Shown here piece by piece: positions 35,947 to 43,975 of a stretch of 47,992 bases of DNA. The stretch comes from Pelistega sp. GTDB lineage: Bacteria; Pseudomonadota; Gammaproteobacteria; Burkholderiales; Burkholderiaceae_B. Made by a program: the position numbers and the translations under genes. The stretch lies in the NCBI GenBank assembly GCA_030538255.1, contig JAUNUI010000011.1, positions 42,409-90,400 of the forward strand, written 5' to 3'. Below the pieces are notes generated by a model. It ran no database searches, had not been told where the DNA came from, and worked only from the letters and a program-made list of their open reading frames with translations. Each line of letters opens with the position of its first letter. Within the stretch, counting starts at the first letter, position 1.

Positions 35947-37077
35947 ATGCGTAAAGAACTAATACCAATTGAATTTATGACTCCAGGTAGTGAGGCTTAT
36001 CTCAGCGCCTTGCACTTCGGGGATGAAGCAGCACCTAAAGTGTATATCCAAGCGAGTTTACATGCTGATGAGTTGCCAGGTTCCCTGGCGAGTTATTATC
36101 TACATCAACGCTTACTAGAGCTAGAGCAGCAAGGGCGGCTGAAAGCGCATATTGTCTTAGTGCCTTTTTGTAATCCCTTGGGTCTTACACAGTCGGTGAA
36201 TTATGCACATATTGGGCGTTTTCACTTAAGTACAGGACAGAATTTTAATCGTCTTTTCACGGTGCCACTGAAGCAGGCTGTGTTGGCTGAGTTGCAGCAG
36301 GGTGCGATTAGCTTAGGTGCAGATGCGCAAGAGAATACGCGTATTTTGCGAGCAGTGATGAGTAAGGTGCTGAAGGACATGAGCCCAAGCAGCAATGTGC
36401 ATTCTTTACACTTAAATCTTCTGCGCTTGTCACATGATGCTGATATTGTCTTAGATCTACACTGCGATAATGACTCGGTAATGCATATGTACACCTTGCC
36501 ATCTACTTGGGATTTCTTTGAGCCCCTAGCGCGGCACCTAGGCAGTCAGTGTCAGATGGTCTCTGAAGACTCAAGTGCCAGTTCTTTCGACGAGATGTTA
36601 TCGACGATTTGGTTGGACCTTAAAGCAGCATTCCCTGAGGCAGCGATTGAGCAAGGACTGAATAGTTCTACGGTGGAGTTGCGTGGTGAATATGATTTAG
36701 CGCACGATTATGCGCAGGCCGATGCTGATGGTATCTTGCAGTTCCTGCATGGACATGGCTATATCAGCCTAGATGAAAATCATGTAAAAGAGGCCCCTGC
36801 CTTAATTAACCCACCGCACCCGCTTGAAGGCCTGTGCTATATCCAAGCGCCTATGTCTGGGATTGTCGTGTATCAAGTGAAGCCAGGGCAGTGGGTTGAG
36901 AAGGGGCAGCATATCGCGGATGTGGTGGAGCCCATTAGCTTACGTTGCGAGCAAATTTTCTCGCCGCACCGAGGCTTTGTATTTGCCACCAGTGGTACGC
37001 GCTTGGCGATTGGCGAACGTAAATTAATGAGTATTTCTTGTCCTGAGGATATTGGTCATATTGGCTTATCGCCTTGA
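35947..37077 (+). CDS. aotO: AotO-like succinylglutamate desuccinylase/aspartoacylase family protein
   Basis: Zinc-dependent amidohydrolase fold of the AstE/AspA (M14-related) family, 376 residues. Zinc ligands are H39 and E42 in SLHADELPG and H172 in VLDLHCDND; the general-base glutamate is in TVELRGEYD. A C-terminal barrel-like domain (about 300-376, PMSGIVVYQVKPGQWVEKGQ) resembles a lipoyl or sandwich fold. In Pseudomonas aeruginosa the homologue AotO lies in the aotJQMOP arginine/ornithine operon, and its role is unsettled. Here the ATPase AotP that would follow is absent. Confidence 0.85.
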   Translation: MRKELIPIEFMTPGSEAYLSALHFGDEAAPKVYIQASLHADELPGSLASYYLHQRLLELEQQGRLKAHIVLVPFCNPLGLTQSVNYAHIGRFHLSTGQNFNRLFTVPLKQAVLAELQQGAISLGADAQENTRILRAVMSKVLKDMSPSSNVHSLHLNLLRLSHDADIVLDLHCDNDSVMHMYTLPSTWDFFEPLARHLGSQCQMVSEDSSASSFDEMLSTIWLDLKAAFPEAAIEQGLNSSTVELRGEYDLAHDYAQADADGILQFLHGHGYISLDENHVKEAPALINPPHPLEGLCYIQAPMSGIVVYQVKPGQWVEKGQHIADVVEPISLRCEQIFSPHRGFVFATSGTRLAIGERKLMSISCPEDIGHIGLSP

Positions 37078-37081
37078 TGAC

Positions 37082-37630
37082 TTAATCTTCAAGCAGCCAG
37101 TGCTGCAAAGCGATCAGCGTCTTGGCATCAACAATGCGCTGTTCGCGAATCGCTTGCTTGACCTCATCGCGACTGAGCATGACGGTCTGCACAAATTCAT
37201 CTTCATCGGTTTGCGCTGTGCTGTTCTTATCCAGCCCCTGCGCACGATATAAATACATATACTCATCACAGAAACCTGGTGCCGTATAAAAGCCTTGAAT
37301 CAGCTCCATGCCTCTAGCGGTATAAGGGGTCTCTTCAGATAACTCGCGAAAGGCACATTGTTCGGGTTGTTCACCTTGCACATCAAGCTTGCCTGCGGGG
37401 ATTTCTAGAATTTCTTTACCACATGGGTGGCGGTATTGATTGACGAGGATAACTTGGTCCTCTGGCGTCACGGCAAGAATACAGACGGCTCCTGGATGGC
37501 GCACAACTTCACGTGTGGCGCTCTGGCCATTCGGTAGGGTCACTGTGTCAATAAGTACGGTCACAATATTCCCCACGAAAATGGTTTTTGAGTCTGTTAG
37601 TTTTTCAGTCAAATTCATGATTTCAGTCAT
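37082..37630 (-). CDS. Nudix hydrolase (ADP-ribose pyrophosphatase-like)
   Basis: Nudix enzyme of 182 residues, similar to NudF-type ADP-ribose diphosphatases. The box reads GKLDVQGE-x7-RELSEETPY. Relative to the consensus G-x5-E-x7-RE-U-x-EE-x-G-U, it has one extra residue before the first E, and proline replaces the final glycine. The metal-binding REx(2-3)EE core is intact. Other features, RHPGAVCILAV and NQYRHPCGKEILEIPAGK, are usual for the family. It converges on the AotO-like gene with four bases between stops. Confidence 0.87.
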   Translation of the reverse strand: MTEIMNLTEKLTDSKTIFVGNIVTVLIDTVTLPNGQSATREVVRHPGAVCILAVTPEDQVILVNQYRHPCGKEILEIPAGKLDVQGEQPEQCAFRELSEETPYTARGMELIQGFYTAPGFCDEYMYLYRAQGLDKNSTAQTDEDEFVQTVMLSRDEVKQAIREQRIVDAKTLIALQHWLLED

Positions 37631-37888
37631 TTTCTCGTTCCTGTTCCTCGTGTGGTAAGTTTGTTTTATCAGCCGCTTGATCGGGGTTTAATTCACATCA
37701 AGCTGCTTCGCATGCGGTCTGAGTGAGCATATTGCGGCTTGGGTAGAGCCAATTCACATCAAGCTGCTTCTCATGCATTCTGAGCGCACCGATTGCCACT
37801 TCTGCGTGCTCATACTGCGGCTTGTATAGGGTTCATTGCCATATGTTTAGAGCTATCAATCTACACGTCTAGATTTACACGAGTATGT
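37631..37888. repeat. Two-copy repeat in the Nudix-cls gap
   Basis: AATTCACATCAAGCTGCTTC begins at 37690 and again at 37751, each followed by CATGC..TCTGAG. A second shared block, GAGCATATTGCGGCTTG (37725) and GCTCATACTGCGGCTTG (37808), follows. The second copy has a 22-base insertion, CGCACCGATTGCC.. . The 258-base gap has no gene. Confidence 0.75.
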
Positions 37889-39361
37889 CTACAGCAAGGG
37901 GGCAGTTAAGCGTGCGATAGATTCAATCATCCTCTGTCCAAGGTTCGGTGTATGATGGTGAATCCGCTGTGCTGATTCTAAAGCCTGCAGGAACTCTTGG
38001 TGTTGTAATTGATTCGCTTCGCGGTCGTAACATAACACAAGCAACTCAAAATTAATGTGAAAACTGCGGTTGTCGAAATTCGCACTGCCGATAAAGGAGA
38101 GGTATTCATCAACGACAATGGTTTTAGTGTGTAGCATGCGTGGACCGTACTCGTAGATTTTAACACCCGCCTCAATCAGCTCGTGATACCAGGAGCGTGC
38201 CGCCCATGTCACCATAATATTATCACTACGTTGTGGCACGAGTATGCGCACATCAAGCCCCTTAAGAGCAGCTGAAGTTAAGGCCATCAGGGCAGAATCA
38301 TCAGGAACAAAATAGGGCGTCGTCAAGTAGATGCGGTTTTGGGCGCGATGCATGGCTGAGACAATTAAGCGTAGAATCGGTACATAGTCGGTATCTGGCC
38401 CAGAAGGAATGATTTGTACGCGATACGGGTTTTTATTGACGAGCGTATACGCATCTGGATCGCTGACCTTGATGCTTTCTTTACGTTTGTAGTTTTCGCG
38501 GGTGACCTTAAAGAGCGTCGCGTCAGTGCTGGAGTAGTGCCAGTCCTCGATAAAAATAGATTCTAACCAGGTCACGGCGGGGCCGCTGAGTTTAATGTGA
38601 ACATCATGAAAAGCGTTCGGGTCGCGGCGCAAGTCCTGTGTATCGGTGATATTCACGCCGCCTGTGAAAGCAATATCGCCATCGCAAATCACCAATTTAC
38701 GGTGATTGCGGAAATTGATAAGTGAAAAAAGGCGGCGCCATGTGAGGTTATGAAAGTAGCTAAGGTGGCCACCGGCCTTGACAAATGGGCGCATAAAACC
38801 ACGCGTTAAACGCCATGAGCCAACGGTATCGACCAGTAAGTAAACGGCGACGCCTTGTTTGACCTTCTCGGTCAGTAAATCGCGCAATGCTTTACCCGTC
38901 GCATCATTGTCAAAGATATAGTATTCAAGGAGGATATATCTCTCGCTATCTCGAATGGCTTGGAACATTGCCTCATAAGTAGCTTCACCGCCTGAATACA
39001 ATTCATAGTCCAAACTATAGGACATAGGAATATTGGTGGTGTTGTGGCTTAGCTTAATTAGGGATTGATACTTTTCAGCAATCGCTTGTTCGTATAAGTC
39101 ACTGCCCCAAAGACCTTGAATCTTCTCCAGCATAATACGGCTGCGGCGACGATTAAGTTTCTGACGGCTTATCTTTTTGGGGCCAAAGAGATAATAGATG
39201 AAGAACCCTAAAATAGGAATAAAGCTGAGGGACAGAATCCAAGCAAGAGTGGAGCCAGGGCTACGCTTTTGTAAAAGAATCCACACACCAATCGAGATGA
39301 TGTAAATCCACCATATCGTGATGAAAATCGATTTGTAATGGCTAGAGATCCAATCCAACAT
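37889..39361 (-). CDS. cls: Cardiolipin synthase
   Basis: Phospholipase-D superfamily enzyme joining two phosphatidylglycerols to cardiolipin in the inner membrane, 490 residues. Two N-terminal helices (about 10-30, 40-60) precede two catalytic HKD motifs: HRKLVICDGDIAFTGG and HTKTIVVDEYLSFIGSANFDNRS. The length is normal for ClsA-type proteins. Start ATG at 39361. Confidence 0.95.
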   Translation of the reverse strand: MLDWISSHYKSIFITIWWIYIISIGVWILLQKRSPGSTLAWILSLSFIPILGFFIYYLFGPKKISRQKLNRRRSRIMLEKIQGLWGSDLYEQAIAEKYQSLIKLSHNTTNIPMSYSLDYELYSGGEATYEAMFQAIRDSERYILLEYYIFDNDATGKALRDLLTEKVKQGVAVYLLVDTVGSWRLTRGFMRPFVKAGGHLSYFHNLTWRRLFSLINFRNHRKLVICDGDIAFTGGVNITDTQDLRRDPNAFHDVHIKLSGPAVTWLESIFIEDWHYSSTDATLFKVTRENYKRKESIKVSDPDAYTLVNKNPYRVQIIPSGPDTDYVPILRLIVSAMHRAQNRIYLTTPYFVPDDSALMALTSAALKGLDVRILVPQRSDNIMVTWAARSWYHELIEAGVKIYEYGPRMLHTKTIVVDEYLSFIGSANFDNRSFHINFELLVLCYDREANQLQHQEFLQALESAQRIHHHTPNLGQRMIESIARLTAPLL

Positions 39362-39394
39362 AATCTGCCCTAAGGAACTCGATGAGATGCTCCA

Positions 39395-39682
39395 TTATGC
39401 CTGATTTTCTGGGGATATATTTTTACTTATGGCTTCTGTTTGTCTAAAGCTTGATGGTGTATGGCCTGTTTCGCGCTTAAAGAACTTACTAAAATTGGTA
39501 ACCTCATCAAAGCCTAATTGTCTCGCTATTTGCTTAATGCTTAAATCAGTGTAAGCGAGCAGTCGTTTAGCCTCAAGGCTAAGATGATTAAGAATGACCT
39601 TCTTAGCATTCTGGCCTTCAGCTTCGATGCATGAGCGGCTGAGGCTTTTTATAGATCGCGAATCGTTGCTTTTATACTTCAT
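39395..39682 (-). pseudogene. AraC-family C-terminal remnant
   Basis: A 95-residue frame contains most of an AraC double helix-turn-helix: EGQNAKKVILNHLSLEAKRLLAYTDLSIKQIARQLGFDEVTNFSKFFKRETGHTPSSFR. The first helix-turn-helix is cut short, and no N-terminal ligand domain exists in the 120 bases upstream in any frame. It is probably what remains of a deleted regulator, though a translated stand-alone DNA-binding protein cannot be excluded. Confidence 0.7.
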
Positions 39683-39803
39683 AATATAGTCTATCTGGAA
39701 TATGTCATTATATTGTCATCAAAATCTGCTATGCGTATCTCTATAATAAATATAAATAAACTCCTTATGGGGTTTAATGATCGCTAGCATAAAGGAGGTC
39801 ATC

Positions 39804-40340
39804 ATGAATGAACGTAAACCACTGAATGTCTTATTCCTATGTAATCACAATACCGCTCGCAGCATTATGGCTGAGGCGATGTTAAACCATATGGGCAAGG
39901 GTAATATCAAGGCCTATTCGGCAGCTAGCCATTTTAGCGAGAAGGAGCATATCCATCCCTATGCCTTGAAGATCCTCGAGAGGACAGATATTGATACCAG
40001 CACCTTACGGAGTAAGAGTTGGGATGAGTTTATGCAGGCAGATTCACCACATATGGATATTGTCATCACGATGTGTGACGAGACTGAGGGTGAGGTGTGT
40101 CCGTTCTGGCAGGGTGAACCCGCAACAGCGCATTGGAACTATCCAGATCCAAGTCGTTTTGTAGGGACTGAGGAAGAGCAATTCAACGCGTTCTCACAAG
40201 CCGTTCGCACCTTGCATAATCAATTGGATCTCTTTGTGAATCTACCATTAGATACTTTAGATCGCCTAGCACTTGAATATGAGGCACGCTTACTAGAGAG
40301 TAAGATGCTTGAGAGTAAACGATTTCCTGCTGAGGTTTAA
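39804..40340 (+). CDS. arsC: Arsenate reductase, low-molecular-weight phosphatase type
   Basis: Thioredoxin-coupled arsenate reductase fold, 178 residues from ATG 39804, which has a full AAAGGAGGT site; nine residues could be added from 39777 without support. The P-loop is C13NHNTARS20. Two further cysteines in TMCDETEGEVCPFW fit the C82/C89 shuttle pair of Staphylococcus ArsC, with eight rather than seven residues' spacing. WNYPDPS supplies the catalytic aspartate. No other ars gene is adjacent. It ends at the first of two duplicated terminators. Confidence 0.85.
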   Translation: MNERKPLNVLFLCNHNTARSIMAEAMLNHMGKGNIKAYSAASHFSEKEHIHPYALKILERTDIDTSTLRSKSWDEFMQADSPHMDIVITMCDETEGEVCPFWQGEPATAHWNYPDPSRFVGTEEEQFNAFSQAVRTLHNQLDLFVNLPLDTLDRLALEYEARLLESKMLESKRFPAEV

Positions 40341-40361
40341 GCTTTACTCTTTACCTAAGGG

Positions 40362-40431
40362 CAAGTGAAATAAGGGAGTGCAGAACGAATGAGCCACGTA
40401 ACTTGAGAGTTACGTGGCTTTTTTTATTGTC
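40362..40431. repeat. Left copy of a 70-bp direct repeat flanking the IclR cassette
   Basis: The unit starts CAAGTGAAATAAGG and ends TTTTTTATTGTC. Compared with the copy at 45263-45331 it differs at three positions and by one indel. It contains the arsC terminator, and its last eight bases are the end of the IclR gene (stop codon at 40424). Confidence 0.92.
40392..40426 (+). terminator. Intrinsic terminator of arsC
   Basis: AGCCACGTAACT (40392-40403) and AGTTACGTGGCT (40408-40419) form a perfect 12-bp stem with a four-base loop, followed by a run of eight T. Confidence 0.95.
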
Positions 40432-41191
40432 CTTTCTCAATCAGAGTACAGATAGCTCTAAGTTTTTCAGCGAATTCATCAATGTTTGCTTGAATCCGGT
40501 ATAAGGGGCCCGCAATAGAGATGGCAAAGAGCATGCCGGAGAGGTGAACTGGCCATGCAAGAGCGCCAACGTCAGGCAAGGTTTCACCAAAATTAGTATA
40601 TCGCCCTAGTTTTTTCTCCTCTTGGATATGTAACATAAACTCGTCTGCATCCACAATGGTTTTCTCATTGTGTCTTTCAAAACTTAATGTTTGGCAAATT
40701 GCAGCTTGTTCATCTGAACTGAATTCAGAAAAAAGCGCCTTGCCTAGAGAGTTCGAGTGGATCTGCTTGATTTCGCCGGGCATGGCGACATAGCGAATTG
40801 GATTCTCAGAATGAACAATATCCAAATATATAACCTGTTTATCGGCGCTCAGTTTGCCGAATACTGTCGTTTCACCAGTAATGCGGCTTAGCTCTTGCAG
40901 GCTAGGTTGAACGCGCTCAAGAATTGGGTCGGCTTGGTTAATTTTTAAGGCCATAGCGAGCAAGCGGCTAGTGGGGTAGTAACCTTGGCGACGATTGGTT
41001 TCATATAAATAACCCAAGCTCAACAAGGTGCGAATTAGCGCCAAACAACTTGAATTTGGAGCATTGAGCGCTTTGGCTAATTCAGATAAAGACAGGGGTT
41101 TCTGCTCTTTGGCAAAAATTTCAATGATTTCAATGATTCGTAAAGCGGTTTTGACACGATGGCTTTCAGAACTGTTATTTGGCGTGAACAT
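40424..41191 (-). CDS. IclR-family regulator
   Basis: Regulator of 255 residues with an N-terminal winged helix (about 12-75, SLSELAKALNAPNSSCLALIRTLLSLGYL) and the C-terminal IclR effector domain (about 85-250; HSNSLGKALFSEFS and GALAWPVHLSGMLFAISIAGP). It is divergent from the cupin/Bug/CoA-transferase operon and presumably controls it in response to the substrate or its CoA ester. Its stop lies inside the left repeat. Confidence 0.92.
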   Translation of the reverse strand: MFTPNNSSESHRVKTALRIIEIIEIFAKEQKPLSLSELAKALNAPNSSCLALIRTLLSLGYLYETNRRQGYYPTSRLLAMALKINQADPILERVQPSLQELSRITGETTVFGKLSADKQVIYLDIVHSENPIRYVAMPGEIKQIHSNSLGKALFSEFSSDEQAAICQTLSFERHNEKTIVDADEFMLHIQEEKKLGRYTNFGETLPDVGALAWPVHLSGMLFAISIAGPLYRIQANIDEFAEKLRAICTLIEKGQ

Positions 41192-41313
41192 ATGGCTTAA
41201 CTTATTAATATCAGTAGTGGTTTTGGCTTAAGCCTAGTTTACGTGTTTTTAAACATCTGTCTAGGTTGAGGGTCACAAAATGCTGAAATAGTACATACCC
41301 TAATTCCAATAAT

Positions 41314-41350
41314 AATTCACAAGTGAGAAAATAATTTCACAAATATGAAT
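41314..41350. promoter_or_regulatory. Tandem candidate IclR sites before the cupin operon
   Basis: ATAATTCACAAGTGA (starting 41312) and ATAATTTCACAAATATGA (starting 41331) are two similar sequences 19 bases apart, about two helical turns, and end just before the cupin ribosome site. The first is itself symmetric (TTCAC-AA-GTGAG). They lie in the divergent gap and are natural candidates for the adjacent regulator. Confidence 0.45.
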
Positions 41351-41366
41351 TAATAAGGAATTTTAT

Positions 41367-41741
41367 ATGCCAAAATGGATAGTTAGAGAAGCGGATATTC
41401 AGGGGTACAGTCCTGCTAATCATGAAGGCACGGTTAATAAGCGCTTGATTAGCTCAGAAACAGTTGGCTCAAAGTATGTTGAAGTGCTGCTTGGGACCAT
41501 TGAGAGTCAACAAGGCGCTTTACCACATGCTCATCCAGATATTGAGCAAGTGGTTTATATGATTTCTGGTACTGCTGATGTTGAATTAGAGGGGGAACAG
41601 GGATCAATGGTCGCTGGTGATTGTTGCTATTTCCCCCCTTATAAGAAGCATGTCTTTACAGTCACAAGTAAAGAGCCAGCTCGTATCTTGGTGATTTACT
41701 CACCACCCTATGAAGAGAATCCTGCAAAAGTGATTCGTTAA
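41367..41741 (+). CDS. Small cupin-domain protein
   Basis: Single cupin of 124 residues. Motif 1 is PHAHPDIEQVVYMISGTADVELEGE, with H-x-H and E metal-ligand candidates (H51, H53, E57), and motif 2 is GDCCYFPPYKKHVF (H91). It is the first gene of the IclR-controlled cassette. Such proteins act as isomerases, dioxygenases or sensors; the reaction is unknown. Confidence 0.85.
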   Translation: MPKWIVREADIQGYSPANHEGTVNKRLISSETVGSKYVEVLLGTIESQQGALPHAHPDIEQVVYMISGTADVELEGEQGSMVAGDCCYFPPYKKHVFTVTSKEPARILVIYSPPYEENPAKVIR

Positions 41742-41785
41742 TTAAATAAGAATGGACCAGAGGATGTCCGTCAAAGGAGACAAAC

Positions 41786-42751
41786 ATGATCTTAAAAAAA
41801 ATGACCACGGCCTTACTTGGTTTTACGTTGTGCGCTGCAAGTGCTGCTGCTGCGGCATGGCCTGACGGTAAGCCAATTACGATGATCGTACCTTTCCCGC
41901 CTGGATCAGGAACTGATTCAGTTGCACGTATTTTCGCAAGAGAGATGGGTAAGCGTCTTGATACCAATGTAATTGTAGATAATAAGCCCGGTGGTAATGG
42001 CACCATTGCTGGGCAGAATGTGGTTCGTTCTAAGCCGGATGGCTATACCATTTTAATTTCTACGAATACACCATTATCTGCCGCTCCATGGTTAATGAAG
42101 AATGTACCCTACGATGTGAAGACGGATTTTACGCCAATCGCTCGTGGAGGTAACTTACCATTTATCTTAATTGCCAATAGTCAACGTCCTTATACGTCTG
42201 TACAAGAATTAATTAGCTATGCAAAAGAGCATCCAGGCAAGGTGACTTATGCGTCAGGTAATAGTACAGGCATCGTGAGTGGTGCAACTTTGGCGAGCAA
42301 AGCCGATATCGATATATTGCATGTTCCCTATAAAGGCACTCCACAGGCCATCACCGATCTGATTGGCGGGCAGGTAGACGTTATGTTTACTGATTTGACA
42401 TCGGGTCTACCATTTATTGAATCAAAACAGGTTAATGCTTTTGCGGTAACCACTGCAGAGCGAAGTTCTCTCTGGCCAGAGTTGCCTTCTATGCAAGAGG
42501 CAGGAGTGGCTGATTTTGATGTGACTTCATGGAATGGTTTTTTAGGGCCTGCGAATATGCCTAAAGAAGTTGTCGACAAAATGAATGCGGCGATTAATGA
42601 CATTGTGACAAATCCAGATGTTAAAGCAGAGTTAGCAAGATTAGGCTTTGATGCTTTTAGTGGGTCGCAGGAAGAATTTGCTAAGTTCGTTCTAGAGCAA
42701 TATGAACGTTGGGGCAAGATGATTAAAGACGCAGGCATTGCAGCTAATTAG
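41786..42751 (+). CDS. Bug/TctC-type periplasmic solute receptor
   Basis: Tripartite tricarboxylate transporter receptor, 321 residues. The signal peptide spans about 1-23 (TLCAASAAAAA). The family features are WPDGKPITMIVPFPPGSGTDSVAR, NKPGGNGTIAGQNVVRSKPDGYT and DITDLIGGQVDVMF-type sequences. It would bind a carboxylate and deliver it to TctAB membrane partners, which are not encoded here. AAAGGAG precedes the ATG. The neighbours act on a CoA ester of the probable ligand. Confidence 0.92.
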   Translation: MILKKMTTALLGFTLCAASAAAAAWPDGKPITMIVPFPPGSGTDSVARIFAREMGKRLDTNVIVDNKPGGNGTIAGQNVVRSKPDGYTILISTNTPLSAAPWLMKNVPYDVKTDFTPIARGGNLPFILIANSQRPYTSVQELISYAKEHPGKVTYASGNSTGIVSGATLASKADIDILHVPYKGTPQAITDLIGGQVDVMFTDLTSGLPFIESKQVNAFAVTTAERSSLWPELPSMQEAGVADFDVTSWNGFLGPANMPKEVVDKMNAAINDIVTNPDVKAELARLGFDAFSGSQEEFAKFVLEQYERWGKMIKDAGIAAN

Positions 42752-42763
42752 GAAGTAGAAAAA

Positions 42764-43972
42764 ATGCAACACAATAATACAGGGCCATTGGCGGGTATAC
42801 GCATACTAGATTTAACTGCTGTGGTGATGGGGCCATTCTCAACACAGATTCTTGCAGATTTAGGTGCGGATGTGATTAAAGTTGAGTCGACCATTGGTGA
42901 TTCTATGCGGATGGTGGGGCCGATGAATAATCCTAAGATGGGCTCAATCTATTTACACTTGAACCGTAATAAGCGCTCTATTGTATTGGATCTAAAATCA
43001 GAGGAGGGGCGAGCTGCTTGTCTGTCTCTCGCCTCTGAGGTAGATATTTTGCTTTATAACATCCGTCCAGCGTCAATGAAGAAATTAGGACTTTCCTATG
43101 CTGATGTAGAAAAGGTGAATCCTAGAATTGTGTATGCGGGTGTCTACGGTTTTGGCGAAGATGGTCCTTATGCAGGACGACCTGCGTATGATGATTTGAT
43201 TCAAGGTATGGTTGGTATAGGGAGGTTATACGAAGAAAATACCCATCATGAACCTCGTTACACACCATTAACTTTGGCTGATAGAGTCGTAGGTTTACAG
43301 GCTGCAATCGCTTGCCTTGCAGGGGTGGTGAACGCAAGAGCAACGGGTGTAGGACAGGAAATTGAAATCCCTATGTTTGAGGGAATGGCTCAATTTGTCT
43401 TGGGTGATCATCTTGCAGAAAAGACATTTAACTTTGAAACAGGTAAAACTGGTTATCAACGTCTAATGACAACGCATAGGCGTCCTTATGAAACCAAAGA
43501 TGGATTTATCAGTTTGCTTATATACAACGACAAACACTGGGTCAATTTTCTTAATGCGATTGATAGGGTTGATTTGCTAAAGGACTCGATTTTTGAGAAT
43601 CACACAAAGCGTGCTGACAATATCAATGAAGTCTATAACTTTGTGAGTGACGCTGTACGCAATAAATCCAGCGCCGAATGGCAGGCTATTTTCGAACAAT
43701 GCGATATACCTTGTGCCCCTTTGTATTCAGTTGATGATTTACTGCAAGATCAACATATTGTCGCCACGGGACAGCTTGTGCGCATGGAACATCCAAGCGA
43801 GGGCTTGATACAGACGACAGCGCCATTAGGTAAATATTCTAAAACGCCAATAAGCATTTATCGACATGCGCCAAACCTAGGTGAACATACTGCCGAAGTC
43901 ATCCATGAGTTAAATATAAGTGATGACTATAAGCAAAAAATTATTAATAAACAGCAAACGACAAAGGAATAA
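42764..43972 (+). CDS. CaiB/BaiF family (class III) CoA-transferase
   Basis: Formyl-CoA-transferase-type enzyme of 402 residues moving CoA between carboxylates. It begins GPLAGIRILDLTAVVMGPFSTQILADLGADVIKVE, and the catalytic aspartate lies in GRPAYDDLIQGM (D143/D144). The region YGFGEDGPYAGRP is the usual pre-catalytic block. It starts 12 bases after the receptor gene and probably activates the imported acid. Confidence 0.93.
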   Translation: MQHNNTGPLAGIRILDLTAVVMGPFSTQILADLGADVIKVESTIGDSMRMVGPMNNPKMGSIYLHLNRNKRSIVLDLKSEEGRAACLSLASEVDILLYNIRPASMKKLGLSYADVEKVNPRIVYAGVYGFGEDGPYAGRPAYDDLIQGMVGIGRLYEENTHHEPRYTPLTLADRVVGLQAAIACLAGVVNARATGVGQEIEIPMFEGMAQFVLGDHLAEKTFNFETGKTGYQRLMTTHRRPYETKDGFISLLIYNDKHWVNFLNAIDRVDLLKDSIFENHTKRADNINEVYNFVSDAVRNKSSAEWQAIFEQCDIPCAPLYSVDDLLQDQHIVATGQLVRMEHPSEGLIQTTAPLGKYSKTPISIYRHAPNLGEHTAEVIHELNISDDYKQKIINKQQTTKE

Positions 43973-43975
43973 TCA

